From Embleya hyalina (lineage in GTDB: Bacteria; Actinomycetota; Actinomycetes; Streptomycetales; Streptomycetaceae), in contig NZ_BIFH01000046.1 in the NCBI RefSeq assembly GCF_003967355.1, forward strand, positions 61,280 to 125,279: 64,000 nucleotides of DNA. Direction: 5' to 3'. Of this stretch, positions 25,395 to 34,796 are shown piece by piece. The translations under genes were made by a program, and so were the position numbers. Each line of letters begins with the position of its first letter. Within the stretch, counting starts at the first letter, position 1. The notes under the pieces were generated by a model. It was not told the origin of the DNA, did no database searches, and saw nothing but the letters and a program-made list of their open reading frames with translations.

Positions 25395-27737
25395 ATGGAA
25401 CCGACCGCCGGCTCGCGCTACACCCGGGCCCGGGACGACCTCCTGGCCGATCCGGCCGGGCCCGCCGGCGCCGCCCGCCGGCAGGCGCTCTGCACGCTGA
25501 CCGACCGCTGGCTGACCGAGTTGTTCGGCGCCGCCGGCGCCCCGCCGCGGGGCGTGGCCCTGGTCGCCGTCGGCGGCTACGGCCGCCGGGAGTTGTCCCC
25601 GGGCAGCGACCTCGACGTGGTCCTGCTGCACGACGGCCACGCCGGCATCGCCGAACTCGCCGAGGCGATCTGGTACCCGGTCTGGGACGCGGGCATCGCC
25701 CTCGACCATTCGGTGCGCACCCCCGGCGAGGCGCGCCGGGCCGCCGCCGACGACCTGCGGGTACAGACCGGCCTGCTCGACATCCGACACATCGCCGGCG
25801 ACCCCGAACCGACCGCCGCGCTGCGCACGTCGATGTTCACCGCGTGGCGCGCCGCCGCGGTGAAACGCCTGCCCGAACTGCACCGGGCCGGCCGCGAGCG
25901 CGCGGAACGCCACGGCGAGGTCGCCTTCCTGCTCGAACCCGACCTCAAGGAGGCCCGCGGCGGGCTGCGCGACGCCACCGCGCTGCGCGCGATCTCCGCC
26001 TCCTGGATCGCGGACGCGCCGCACGAGGAGGTGGACGCCGCCCGCGCCACCCTGCTCGACGTGCGCGACGCGCTGCACCTGGTCACCGGGCGCGGCGCGG
26101 ACCGGCTGCTGCTCCAGGAACAGGACGCGGTGGCCCGCCGGCTCGGCCTGCTCGACGCGGACACCCTGCTTCGCCGGGTCTCCGAGGCGGCCCGGGCGCT
26201 GGCCTACGCCGGCGACGTGACCTGGCGCGAGGTGTCCCGGGTGCTGGCCGCGCGCGAGGCGGGCGCGGGGCCGCGTCTGTTGCGCCGGGCGCGCACCGGC
26301 GGGTCCGCCCGTACCCCGCTGGCCGAGGGCGTGGTCGAGCACGCCAGCGAGGTGGTGCTCGCCCAGGCCGCCCGGCCCGCCCGGGATCCGGTCCTGCTGC
26401 TGCGCGCCGCGGCCGCCGCGGCCCGGGCGGGGTTGCCGCTGTCCCGGCACACCGTGGACCGGCTGGCGAGCGAGTGCCCGCCGCCGAGCGATCCGTGGCC
26501 GGCCGACGCGCGCGAGGCGTTCGTGGCGCTGATCGGCGCCGGGCGCGACGTGCTGCCGGTCTGGGAGGCGCTGGAGTCGAGGCGGCTGATCACCCGGCTG
26601 TTGCCGGACTGGGAGCGGGTGCGCTGCCGGCCGCAGCGCAACGCCGTCCATCGCTTCACGGTCGACCGGCACCTGATCCAGACCGCGGTCGAGGCCGCCG
26701 CGCACACCCGCCGGGTGGCCCGGCCCGACCTGCTCCTGGTGGCCGCGCTGCTGCACGACATCGGCAAGGGCTGGCCCGGCGACCACAGCGTGAGCGGCGA
26801 GGTGATCGCGCGCGAGGCGGCCACGCGGATGGGCTTCGCCAAGGACGACGTGGACGTGATCGGCACGCTGGTGCGCCGACACCTGCTCCTGGTGGACACC
26901 GCGACCCGGCGCGACCTGGACGATCCGACCACCGTGGCGGCGTTCGCCGAGGCGGTGGGTGGCGTGGAAACCCTCGAACTGCTCCACGCGCTCACCGAGG
27001 CCGACGCCGCCGCCACCGGACCCGCCGCGTGGAGCGACTGGCGGGACGCCCTGGTCCGGGACCTCGTCGCCCGGACCAGGGCGGTGTTCGCCGGTCGCCC
27101 GGCACCGGCGGCGCTCGCGCTGCCGGCCGAGCGGATCGTGGTCGCCGAGGTCTCCGGCGACCTGCCGGTGGTGCGCCTGGAGCCGCTGTCGTTCGGCGCC
27201 GAGGTGACCATCGCCGCCGCCGACCGGGTCGGCCTGCTGGCGCTGGCGGCGGGCGTCCTCGCGCTGCACCGGCTCACCGTGCGCTCGGCCGCGATCGACG
27301 TGGTCGACGCGCTCGGCGTCACGGTGTGGACGGTGGAGACCGAGTTCGGCCGGCTGCCCGACCCGGCGGCGCTGCGCGAGGACGTGCGCAAGGCCCTGGA
27401 CGGCGGCCTGGACGTGGCCGCCCGGCTGGCCAAACGCGAGGCCGCCTACCCGCCCCGGCGCGGCGCCCCGCGCGCCCCCGCCCGGGTCGAGGTGATCCCC
27501 GACGCGTCCGCCACCGCGACGGTCCTGGAGGTACGCGCCCCCGACAGCCCCGGTCTGCTGCACCGGATCGGCCGGGCCCTCGCCGACGCGCACGTCAGCG
27601 TCCGGCAGGCCCGCGTGGGCACCCACGGCGCGGACGCGGTGGACGCCTTCTACGTGGTCGCCCCCGACGGCGCGCCGCTGGCCGCCGCCGAGGCCCGCGG
27701 CCTGGCCAGGACCCTGGAGAAGGCGCTGGCGCCGTGA
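25395..27737 (+). CDS. glnD: bifunctional PII nucleotidyltransferase GlnD
   Basis: 780-residue enzyme that modifies and demodifies GlnK; in streptomycetes the modification is adenylylation. Domains in order: nucleotidyltransferase with G-G-Y-G-R-R-E at 60-66 and the S-D-L-D-V metal-binding motif just after; GlnD linker with the L-K-E-A-R-G-G-L-R-D block; HD domain with L-L-H-D-I-G-K-G near 453; and two C-terminal ACT domains (about 595-680 and 705-780) that sense glutamine. ATG 25395 has AGGGAG upstream; an earlier ATG at 25287 would start inside the hairpin and is rejected. Confidence 0.94.
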   Translation: MEPTAGSRYTRARDDLLADPAGPAGAARRQALCTLTDRWLTELFGAAGAPPRGVALVAVGGYGRRELSPGSDLDVVLLHDGHAGIAELAEAIWYPVWDAGIALDHSVRTPGEARRAAADDLRVQTGLLDIRHIAGDPEPTAALRTSMFTAWRAAAVKRLPELHRAGRERAERHGEVAFLLEPDLKEARGGLRDATALRAISASWIADAPHEEVDAARATLLDVRDALHLVTGRGADRLLLQEQDAVARRLGLLDADTLLRRVSEAARALAYAGDVTWREVSRVLAAREAGAGPRLLRRARTGGSARTPLAEGVVEHASEVVLAQAARPARDPVLLLRAAAAAARAGLPLSRHTVDRLASECPPPSDPWPADAREAFVALIGAGRDVLPVWEALESRRLITRLLPDWERVRCRPQRNAVHRFTVDRHLIQTAVEAAAHTRRVARPDLLLVAALLHDIGKGWPGDHSVSGEVIAREAATRMGFAKDDVDVIGTLVRRHLLLVDTATRRDLDDPTTVAAFAEAVGGVETLELLHALTEADAAATGPAAWSDWRDALVRDLVARTRAVFAGRPAPAALALPAERIVVAEVSGDLPVVRLEPLSFGAEVTIAAADRVGLLALAAGVLALHRLTVRSAAIDVVDALGVTVWTVETEFGRLPDPAALREDVRKALDGGLDVAARLAKREAAYPPRRGAPRAPARVEVIPDASATATVLEVRAPDSPGLLHRIGRALADAHVSVRQARVGTHGADAVDAFYVVAPDGAPLAAAEARGLARTLEKALAP

Positions 27738-27802
27738 CCGGTCGGGCCCGCCGCCGGCGGAACCGGGACGCGTGCCCCCGTCACGACCGCCCGGTGGGCG
27801 GT

Positions 27803-27808
27803 TAGGCT
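27803..27808 (+). promoter_or_regulatory. candidate -10 element of ffh
   Basis: TAGGCT, a frequent streptomycete -10, is 42 nt before the ffh GTG. No good -35 accompanies it. Confidence 0.4.
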
Positions 27809-27850
27809 GGGCCCGACACCACCCGTATCTGACGAAGGACCTCTGCCGAC

Positions 27851-29416
27851 GTGTTCGACACTCTCTCCGACCGCCTCGCAGCGACCTTCAAGAACCTTCG
27901 CGGCAAGGGGCGGCTCTCCGAAGCCGACATCGACGCCACCGCCCGCGAGATCCGGGTCGCCCTCCTCGAGGCCGACGTGGCGCTCCCGGTGGTCCGCGAG
28001 TTCATCGCCCGGGTCAAGGAACGCGCCCGCGGCGCCGAGGTGTCGGGCGCGCTCAACCCGGCCCAGCAGATCGTCAAGATCGTCAACGAGGAACTGGTCG
28101 GGATCCTCGGCGGCGAGACCCGCCGGCTGCGCTTCGCCAAGACCGGCCCCACCGTGATCATGCTCGCCGGCCTCCAGGGCGCGGGCAAGACCACCCTCGC
28201 GGGCAAGCTGGGCAAGTGGCTCAAGGCGCAGAAGCACCAGCCGCTCCTGGTCGCCTGCGACCTCCAGCGCCCGAACGCGGTCAACCAGCTCTCCGTGGTC
28301 GCCGAGCGCGCCGGCGTGGCGGTCTACGCGCCCGAGCCCGGCAACGGCGTGGGCGACCCGGTCAAGGTGGCCCGCGACTCGATCGAGTTCGCCAAGACCA
28401 AGCAGTACGACGTGGTCGTCGTCGACACCGCCGGCCGGCTCGGCATCGACGCCGAGATGATGCGGCAGGCCGCCGACATCCGCGACGCGGTCAAGCCGGA
28501 CGAGATCCTGTTCGTCGTCGACGCGATGATCGGCCAGGACGCGGTGGTCACCGCGCAGGCGTTCCTCGACGGCGTCGGCTTCGACGGCGTGGTGCTCTCC
28601 AAGCTCGACGGCGACGCGCGCGGTGGCGCGGCCCTGTCGGTCGCCTCGGTGACCGGCCGGCAGGTCATGTTCGCCTCCAGCGGGGAAAAGCTCGAGGACT
28701 TCGACGCGTTCCACCCCGACCGGATGGCCTCGCGCATCCTGGGCATGGGCGACATGCTCAGCCTGATCGAGATCGCCGAGGCCAAGTACGACCAGGACCT
28801 CGCGCTCAAGGCCGCGGAGAAGCTGCACGGCGGCGGCAACAACTTCACCCTGGAGGACTTCCTCCAGCAGATGGAGCAGGTCAAGAAGCTCGGCTCGATC
28901 TCGAAGCTGCTCGGCATGCTGCCCGGCATGGGCGCGATGAAGGACCAGATCGACAACATCGACGACCGCGACCTGGACCGGGTCGCGGCGATCATCAAGT
29001 CGATGACGCCGGCCGAGCGGGCCGACGTGAAGATCCTCAACGGCTCGCGCCGGGCGCGCATCGCCAAGGGCGCCGGCACCGAGGTCAACGCGGTCAACAA
29101 CCTGATCGAGCGGTTCGTCGAGGCCCGCAAGATGATGGGCCAGATGGCCAAGGGCGGCGGCATGCCGGGGATGCCCGGCATCCCGGGCATGGGCGGCGCC
29201 GGCAAGAAGAAGGGCAAGGCGCCCAAGCAGGCCAAGGGCAAGCGCCAGTCGGGCAACCCGATGAAGCGCAAGCAGGAGGCGGCGGCCGAGGCGGCCCGGC
29301 GCGAGGAGCGCGCCGCCAACCCGTTCGGGCTGCCGGCGGGCAACGGCGCGGGCGGCGCGGCCGACTTCGAACTGCCCGACGAGTTCAAGAACTTCCTGCC
29401 GCCGGGGCAGAAGTAG
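27851..29416 (+). CDS. ffh: signal recognition particle protein Ffh (SRP54)
   Basis: 521-residue SRP GTPase that binds signal sequences and 4.5S RNA and docks on FtsY. The N domain (about 1-90) is followed by the G domain with G-L-Q-G-A-G-K-T near residue 107, D-T-A-G-R-L, S-K-L-D-G-D and G-E-K-L-E-D-F. The M domain starts at about 320 and contains the RNA-binding S-R-R-A-R-I-A-K-G segment. A Met/Pro/Gly-rich stretch (about 430-455) and a Lys-rich tail follow. The tail after residue 490 is an actinobacterial extension. The start is GTG 27851. Confidence 0.96.
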   Translation: MFDTLSDRLAATFKNLRGKGRLSEADIDATAREIRVALLEADVALPVVREFIARVKERARGAEVSGALNPAQQIVKIVNEELVGILGGETRRLRFAKTGPTVIMLAGLQGAGKTTLAGKLGKWLKAQKHQPLLVACDLQRPNAVNQLSVVAERAGVAVYAPEPGNGVGDPVKVARDSIEFAKTKQYDVVVVDTAGRLGIDAEMMRQAADIRDAVKPDEILFVVDAMIGQDAVVTAQAFLDGVGFDGVVLSKLDGDARGGAALSVASVTGRQVMFASSGEKLEDFDAFHPDRMASRILGMGDMLSLIEIAEAKYDQDLALKAAEKLHGGGNNFTLEDFLQQMEQVKKLGSISKLLGMLPGMGAMKDQIDNIDDRDLDRVAAIIKSMTPAERADVKILNGSRRARIAKGAGTEVNAVNNLIERFVEARKMMGQMAKGGGMPGMPGIPGMGGAGKKKGKAPKQAKGKRQSGNPMKRKQEAAAEAARREERAANPFGLPAGNGAGGAADFELPDEFKNFLPPGQK

Positions 29417-29441
29417 CGGCGGGGCACCATCGGCGGGCGGG

Positions 29442-29470
29442 GCCGCGACGTGGGCGGACCACGTCGCGGC
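29442..29470 (+). terminator. terminator after ffh
   Basis: Perfect 12-bp stem (29442-29453 with 29459-29470), 5-nt loop, 25 nt past the stop. Confidence 0.8.
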
Positions 29471-29524
29471 GCACCTCCCGGAGGCGCGGTCCCGATCCGC
29501 TCGGACGACGAGGCGAGGATGGAG

Positions 29525-30088
29525 ATGACGGGGGCCATGGACCTGTACACCGTGCCCGGTTGCCGGGTGGGCGTGCGCGCGCCGACCGGGGCCGACGTGG
29601 CCGCCTCCGCCGAGGCGATCCGCCGCTCCGAGCACATCTCCCGCTGGAATCCGGCCGACCCGAACGACCTGCCGGACCTGATCCGCCGCCAGGGCGACAC
29701 CTTCCGCACCTTCCTGGTGGTCGACATCGCCGAGCGCGGCCTGGCCGGCCGGATCAACGTCTCGAACATCGTGCGGGCGCGCTTTTGCAACGCCACGCTC
29801 GGCTACGACGCCTACACGCCCTACGCGGGCACCGGCCGGATGACCGAGGCGCTGGCCCTGGTGATCGATCGGGTGTTCGCCGCGGACGGCCTCGCGCTGC
29901 ACCGCCTGGAGATCAACGTGCAACCCGGCAACGACGGTTCGATCGCGCTGGCGCGCCGGATGGGCTTTCGCCACGAGGGCTTCACCCCGCGCATGTTGTT
30001 CCTCAACGACGCCTGGCGCGACCACGAGCGCTTCGCGCTGACCGCCGAGGAGTGGCCGGGCGCGGAGAAGACCATTCTTCCCTCGTAG
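29525..30088 (+). CDS. GNAT-family N-acetyltransferase (RimJ/RimL-like)
   Basis: A 187-residue acetyl-CoA-dependent acetyltransferase. Family features are the L-G-Y-D-A-Y segment that replaces the usual L-G-Y-W, the pocket strand with G-T-G-R-M-T-E-A-L at the CoA-binding turn, the L-H-R-L-E-I-N-V core strand, and the N-D-G-S-I-A-L-A-R-R-M-G-F motif near the C-terminus. The acceptor (ribosomal protein N-terminus, amino acid or drug) cannot be told. ATGs at 29519, 29525 and 29537 are all in frame; 29525 has GCGAGG 6 nt upstream. A terminator separates it from ffh. Confidence 0.82.
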   Translation: MTGAMDLYTVPGCRVGVRAPTGADVAASAEAIRRSEHISRWNPADPNDLPDLIRRQGDTFRTFLVVDIAERGLAGRINVSNIVRARFCNATLGYDAYTPYAGTGRMTEALALVIDRVFAADGLALHRLEINVQPGNDGSIALARRMGFRHEGFTPRMLFLNDAWRDHERFALTAEEWPGAEKTILPS

Positions 30089-30114
30089 GGCCGGACGTGG
30101 CAGGCTGCCCGCCC

Positions 30115-31833
30115 ATGACGTACGAGGTCGAGCCTGCCGTTCATCCAGAACTCGCCGCGCACACCGCGCACTTCGCCAAGCGCGTATACACCGTGGCGGG
30201 ACACGTGCACGTCGCCGTGGGCTGGTCCTCGGCCAACGCCGCGGTGATCGAGGGCCCCGAGGGGCTGGTGGTGGTCGACACCGGCAGCGGGGCGGACCTG
30301 GCCGCGGTGATCGAGGCCGAACTGCGACCGCAACTGCGCGATCCGAAGGCCCCGGTGCGGGCCGTGGTGGTCACCCACCACCACCCCGATCATGTGAACG
30401 GACTGAGCCACTGGGCCGCGACGCCCGACGTGGACGTGTACGCGCACCGGACCTTCCTGGCCGCGCTCACCGACCAGTCCGGGCCCACGCTGCACATCAT
30501 GGGCCTGCGCTCGGTGTACTCGCTCGGCAACCTCCTCGGCCCCTCGGACACCGAGGGCGTCAACGACGCGGTCGGCCCGCACGCCGGGGTGGGCACGCCG
30601 TCGTTCGTGATGCCCACCGTGCTGGTGGGGGACGCGCTGGAGACCGAGGTCGCGGGGGTGCGACTGCGGCTGTTCCACAATCCCGGCGAGACCGACGACG
30701 CGATCAGCGTGTACCTGCCGGACAGCGACGTGCTGCTGTGCGGCGACACCATCCAGGGGCCGACCCTGCCCAACATCCACACCCTGCGCGGTTGTCGCTA
30801 CCGCGACCCGATGCAGTGGGTGCGCAGCATCGACGCGCTGCGCGCGCACGGGGCCGCGCATCTGATCCCCAGCCACGGGCAACCGGTGTCGGGGGCGGAC
30901 CGGGTCGCCGAGGTGCTGGCCGTGGAGCGGGACTGCATCCAGTACATCCACGACCAGACCGTGCGCCGGATGAACGAGGGGCTGACCCCGGACGAGTTGG
31001 CCGAGACGATCGAACTGCCCGAACACCTGGCCTCGTACGCGCCGTACGCGCGGGAGTACTACGGCACCGTCAAGCACACCGTGCGGCAGATCTTCTTCGG
31101 CTACCTCGGCTGGTTCGGCGGCGATCCGGTGGATCTGGATCCGCTGCCCCGAGCCGAACACGCGCGCCGGACGGTGGCGCTGATGGGCGGCCGGGAGCGG
31201 GTGCTCGGCGCGGCGACCGAGGCGTACGAGGCGGGCGAGTACCAGTGGGCGGCCGAGTTGGCCACGCACCTGACCCGGATCGACCGCGAGGACGCGGACG
31301 CGCGGGCGGTCAAGGCCGCCGCGTTTCGCCGACTCGGCTATGCCCAGCTCAACGTCAACTGGCGCAACTGGTACCTGACCAGCGCGGACGAGTTGGAGGA
31401 CCGGATCCAGCCGATCCTGCCGCTGATCAACTTCGCCGCGGTCTTCGCGCCCAGGGACCTGGTCGCCCGGATCCCGGCCGCGTGGCTGATCGAGCTGTAC
31501 ACCACCCGGCTGCGCGCGGAGGAGGCGCTGGAGGTGGACGCCGTGCTCGGCTGGCGGGTGCTCGGCGGTGTGCACGGCGAGGAGGAGGTGGCGCTGCACG
31601 TCCATCGGGGCGTGGCCCGCTTCCTGCGGGAGATCCCGGCGGACGCCGCCGTGGTGCTCGAACTGCCGCGCGAGACCGTGGAGTCGCTGCATCTGGGCCG
31701 CACCGATCTGCGCGGTGCGCTGGCCGGCGGGGACGCCCGGACGATCCGGGGCGGTGCGGCGGAGGCGGCGGCCCTGCTCGACCTGTTCGACCCGCTCCAG
31801 CCGCGCAGGCCCACCGAGTTGACGCTGCGCTGA
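30115..31833 (+). CDS. alkyl-sulfatase-like metallo-beta-lactamase-fold hydrolase
   Basis: 572 residues in the SdsA1/BDS1-type alkylsulfatase architecture. An N-terminal MBL domain carries the zinc motif T-H-H-H-P-D-H (residues 87-93), a downstream G-D-T-I-Q-G and an S-H-G-Q-P segment. The alkyl sulfatase dimerization domain (about 265-440) is followed by a C-terminal SCP2-like domain (about 455-572). No signal peptide is visible, so it is probably cytoplasmic. It may cleave sulfate from alkyl sulfates, or act on another hydrophobic ester. The start is ATG 30115, 26 nt after the GNAT stop and without a clear ribosome-binding site. Confidence 0.82.
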   Translation: MTYEVEPAVHPELAAHTAHFAKRVYTVAGHVHVAVGWSSANAAVIEGPEGLVVVDTGSGADLAAVIEAELRPQLRDPKAPVRAVVVTHHHPDHVNGLSHWAATPDVDVYAHRTFLAALTDQSGPTLHIMGLRSVYSLGNLLGPSDTEGVNDAVGPHAGVGTPSFVMPTVLVGDALETEVAGVRLRLFHNPGETDDAISVYLPDSDVLLCGDTIQGPTLPNIHTLRGCRYRDPMQWVRSIDALRAHGAAHLIPSHGQPVSGADRVAEVLAVERDCIQYIHDQTVRRMNEGLTPDELAETIELPEHLASYAPYAREYYGTVKHTVRQIFFGYLGWFGGDPVDLDPLPRAEHARRTVALMGGRERVLGAATEAYEAGEYQWAAELATHLTRIDREDADARAVKAAAFRRLGYAQLNVNWRNWYLTSADELEDRIQPILPLINFAAVFAPRDLVARIPAAWLIELYTTRLRAEEALEVDAVLGWRVLGGVHGEEEVALHVHRGVARFLREIPADAAVVLELPRETVESLHLGRTDLRGALAGGDARTIRGGAAEAAALLDLFDPLQPRRPTELTLR

Positions 31834-31926
31834 CCGGCTCGCGGCACCGTCGGCGGGGGTGCTCGGCGCACGATCACGGCGGCGGACGTCGATCGGCCAC
31901 GCGCCGGACGCCCCGGCCGACCCCCG

Positions 31927-31974
31927 CACGCCGAGCGCCCCCGCCGGATGTGTGCGGCGGGGGCGCTCGGCGTG
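31927..31974. terminator. bidirectional terminator between the sulfatase-like gene and proS
   Basis: Perfect 20-bp stem (31927-31946 with 31955-31974), 8-nt loop, between converging genes. Confidence 0.92.
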
Positions 31975-31984
31975 TCACGCGGGG

Positions 31985-33691
31985 TCAGCTCGCGTCGAGG
32001 ACCAGCTTGCGCACGTACTCGACCGCCTCGGCGACCGGCACCAGCGCCTTCTCGCCGCTCGCGCGCGAGACGATCTCCACGTTGCCCTCGGCCAGGCTGC
32101 GGGCGCCGACGGTCACCCGGAACGGGATGCCGACCAGTTCGATGTCCTTGAACTTCACCCCGGGCCGCTCGGCGCGGTCGTCCAGGATCGTGTCCACCCG
32201 CTGCCGCCCCAGTTCCGCGTAGATCTCCTCGGCGGTGGTGCGCGACTTCTCGTCCTCGACGTCGAGCAGCGCGACCGCGACCTCGAACGGCGCCACCGCG
32301 ACCGGCCACACGATGCCGTTCTTGTCGTGGTGCGTCTCGACCATCGCGGCCATCGCGCGCTCGACGCCGATGCCGTAGCTGCCCATGACCGGGGTGATCC
32401 GCTCACCGTCCGCGCCGAGCACGTTCACCCCGAGCACGCTGGTGTACTTGTCGCCGAGCTTGAAGATGTGGCCGATCTCGACCGTCTGCTCGACCTCCAG
32501 GCCGGTGCCGCACTTCGGGCACGGCTCGCCGGCCACCACCTCGCGCAGGTCCACCCAGCGACCCACCGTGATGTCCCGCTCGACGTCCACGCCGCGCACG
32601 TGCGCCTTGTCGACGTTGGCGCCGGTGACCATGTCCCGGCGGCCACGCAGCGCCTCGTCGGCCAGGATCGGCAGGTCGCTCACGCCGACCCCGCCCAGGC
32701 TGCCCGGGTACGCGCCGAGCGCGGCCTTGATCTCGTCCGGCGTGGCCGGGCGCACGTCGTTGGAGCCGGTGGTGTCGATCAGCTTCTGCTCGACCAGCGC
32801 GTGGTCCCCGCGCAGCAGGGCCAGCGTGAGCTGCCCGCCGACCATGTAGACCAGCGTCTTGATCTGCCGGTCGGCCGCGACGCCGTGTGCCCTGGTCAGG
32901 TTCTCGATGGTCTTGACGCCGGGGGTGTCGAACCGCTCCGGCGCGTCGAGCCCCGGACCGTCCTCGATCGGCGCGAGCGTGGACGTGGCCTTCTCCACGT
33001 TGGCCGCGTAGTCGCAGTTCGGACAGTGCACGACGAGGTCCTCGCCGGCCGCCGACGGGCACATGAACTCGGTCGAGCCGCTGCCGCCCATGGTGCCGCT
33101 GGACGCCTGCACCGCGATCGCCGGGATGTTCAGCCGCTGGAAGATGCGGACGTACGCCTGCCGGTGCGCCTCGAACGAACGGTCCAACCCCTCGGCGTCC
33201 AGGTCGAAGCTGTACGAGTCCTTCATGGTGAACTCGCGCACCCGGATCAGGCCGCTCTTGGGCCTCGGCTCGTCGCGGAACTTGGTCTGGAACTGGTACC
33301 AGGTCTGCGGCAGGTCGCGGTAGGAGCTGAGTTCGAGCGCGAGGGTCGTGAAGATCTCCTCGTGCGTCATGCCCAGGGCCAGGTCGGTGCCCTTGCGGTC
33401 TTTGAGCCGGAACATCTCGTCGCCCATGACCTCCCAGCGACCGCTCTTCTGCCAGATCTCGGCCGGATGCATCGTCGGCAGGATCATCTCCTGCGCCCCG
33501 ATCCGGTCCATCTCCTCGCGGATGACCCGCACGACCTTCGCGCGCACCCGCACCGCGAGCGGCAGCAGCGAGTAGTGGCCGGCCATCAGCTGCCGGATGT
33601 AGCCCGCGCGCACGAGCAGACGGTGGCTGACCGCGTCGGCGTCGGCGGGGTCCTGACGGAGAGTGGGTACGTACAGTTCGGACCAACGCAT
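31985..33691 (-). CDS. proS: prolyl-tRNA synthetase (bacterial type with editing insertion)
   Basis: 568-residue class II synthetase that charges tRNA-Pro. Class II motif 2 is in the F-R-D-E-P-R-P-K-S-G-L segment and motif 3 in G-I-G-V-E-R. The region between about 220 and 390 is the INS insertion that hydrolyses mischarged Ala-tRNA-Pro. The C-terminal anticodon-binding domain starts at about 465. The start is ATG 33691. It diverges from rpsP; a -10-like TAGAAT lies about 45 nt upstream. No T-box structure was recognised. Confidence 0.96.
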   Translation of the reverse strand: MRWSELYVPTLRQDPADADAVSHRLLVRAGYIRQLMAGHYSLLPLAVRVRAKVVRVIREEMDRIGAQEMILPTMHPAEIWQKSGRWEVMGDEMFRLKDRKGTDLALGMTHEEIFTTLALELSSYRDLPQTWYQFQTKFRDEPRPKSGLIRVREFTMKDSYSFDLDAEGLDRSFEAHRQAYVRIFQRLNIPAIAVQASSGTMGGSGSTEFMCPSAAGEDLVVHCPNCDYAANVEKATSTLAPIEDGPGLDAPERFDTPGVKTIENLTRAHGVAADRQIKTLVYMVGGQLTLALLRGDHALVEQKLIDTTGSNDVRPATPDEIKAALGAYPGSLGGVGVSDLPILADEALRGRRDMVTGANVDKAHVRGVDVERDITVGRWVDLREVVAGEPCPKCGTGLEVEQTVEIGHIFKLGDKYTSVLGVNVLGADGERITPVMGSYGIGVERAMAAMVETHHDKNGIVWPVAVAPFEVAVALLDVEDEKSRTTAEEIYAELGRQRVDTILDDRAERPGVKFKDIELVGIPFRVTVGARSLAEGNVEIVSRASGEKALVPVAEAVEYVRKLVLDAS

Positions 33692-33737
33692 GAGACCGTG
33701 GCGACCTAACGACTAGGGGGAAGGGCGTGCGACCTGC

Positions 33738-33743
33738 ATTCTA
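33738..33743 (-). promoter_or_regulatory. candidate proS -10 element
   Basis: Minus-strand TAGAAT, a perfect match to the streptomycete principal -10, 46 nt before the proS ATG. The -35 region is weak. Confidence 0.5.
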
Positions 33744-33796
33744 AAAGCCGCGCGAGGCTCGGCCACCCGGGTTTTCCCCCGGCCGACGCCCCGGCT

Positions 33797-33825
33797 TTGG
33801 TCGGTGCCCGGAAGTCTGGCAGAAT
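33797..33825 (+). promoter_or_regulatory. rpsP promoter
   Basis: TTGGTC (33797-33802), 17-nt spacer, CAGAAT (33820-33825): good match to a principal-sigma promoter. The predicted leader is about 125 nt and contains a small hairpin (GTGAAC 33910-33915 with GTTCAC 33923-33928). Confidence 0.65.
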
Positions 33826-33958
33826 GGCGAGCTGAGTACCCGGGGCATTGCCGGACCCTCTCTCCGCATGCTTACCGTGTCCACGATCAGCCGAGCCTCA
33901 TGTCCCCACGTGAACGCCGGCTGTTCACCCACGTCAAGATGCAGGAGACACCACTCTC

Positions 33959-34426
33959 GTGGCAGTCAAGATCAAGCTGAAGCGCCTGGGCAAGATCCGT
34001 TCGCCCCACTACCGCATCGTCGTCGCCGACGCCCGCACCAAGCGTGACGGTCGGGCGATCGAGGAGATCGGTATCTACCACCCGATGGAGAACCCCTCGC
34101 GCATCGAGGTCGACTCCGAGCGTGCGCTCTACTGGCTGGGCGTCGGCGCGCAGCCGACCGAGCCCGTCGCGCACATCCTCAAGCTGACCGGCGACTGGCA
34201 GAAGCACAAGGGTCTGCCGGCCCCGGCCCCGCTGCTGGTCGCCGCGGAGAAGGCCGACAAGAAGTCGCTCTTCGAGGCCGCCGCCCGCGAGGCGATGGAC
34301 GAGCCCAAGGACGGCGCCACCACGCCGAAGGCCAAGAAGGAGAAGAAGGTCGAGGCCGCCGCCGAGACCGAGACTCCGGCCGCCGAGGGCGAAGCCGCCG
34401 CCGAGACCGCCGCTAACGAGGGCTGA
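33959..34426 (+). CDS. rpsP: 30S ribosomal protein S16
   Basis: 155-residue S16. The first ~85 residues are the universal domain ([10 protein letters not shown], then P-H-Y-R-I-V-V-A-D). The rest is an Ala/Glu/Lys-rich extension common in actinobacteria. The start is GTG 33959 with GGAG about 12 nt upstream. The KH-domain gene begins 2 nt after its stop. Confidence 0.97.
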   Translation: MAVKIKLKRLGKIRSPHYRIVVADARTKRDGRAIEEIGIYHPMENPSRIEVDSERALYWLGVGAQPTEPVAHILKLTGDWQKHKGLPAPAPLLVAAEKADKKSLFEAAAREAMDEPKDGATTPKAKKEKKVEAAAETETPAAEGEAAAETAANEG

Positions 34427-34428
34427 CC

Positions 34429-34668
34429 GTGCTCGAGGAAGCCCTCGAACACTTGGTCAAGGGCATCGTCGAGCATCCGGACGAGGTCAAGGTACGGGCG
34501 CGTAATCTTCGCCGCGGCCGCATTCTCGAGGTCCGGGTCCATCCCGAAGACCTCGGGAAGGTCATCGGGCGAGGTGGCCGCACCGCGCGTGCGCTGCGTA
34601 CCGTCGTGACCGCGCTCGGCGGCCGGGGAGTCCGCGTCGACCTCGTCGACGTCGACCAGGTTCGCTGA
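34429..34668 (+). CDS. khpA: KH-domain RNA-binding protein KhpA
   Basis: 79-residue single-KH protein with the [10 protein letters not shown] loop at about residues 43-52 that contacts RNA. KhpA-type proteins bind many transcripts and in Gram-positives partner with KhpB. The GTG start lies 2 nt after the rpsP stop, and a terminator follows, so rpsP-khpA is a two-gene unit. Confidence 0.93.
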   Translation: MLEEALEHLVKGIVEHPDEVKVRARNLRRGRILEVRVHPEDLGKVIGRGGRTARALRTVVTALGGRGVRVDLVDVDQVR

Positions 34669-34695
34669 CGTACCCGGACAACACGTCCAACCGGG

Positions 34696-34729
34696 AGCTG
34701 CCCGGCGGAGTCACATCCGCCGGGCAGCT
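34696..34729 (+). terminator. terminator after khpA
   Basis: Perfect 14-bp stem (34696-34709 with 34716-34729), 6-nt loop, followed by TCTT and more T residues. Confidence 0.88.
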
Positions 34730-34796
34730 TCTTGGCATTTCCGGTCCTCGGACCATCGGGTTCCAGGGTTTCCGGGCAGAGATTGAGGAGTCGCAG

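Noticed and set aside
27824..27836. Fourth copy of the ATCTGAC palindrome upstream of ffh
   Set aside because: ATCTGACG is present but the partner GTCAG half is missing at the right spacing.
33692..33958. T-box or other tRNA-sensing leader upstream of proS
   Set aside because: No antiterminator T-box sequence or specifier loop could be found, and the proS leader predicted from its -10 is under 50 nt.
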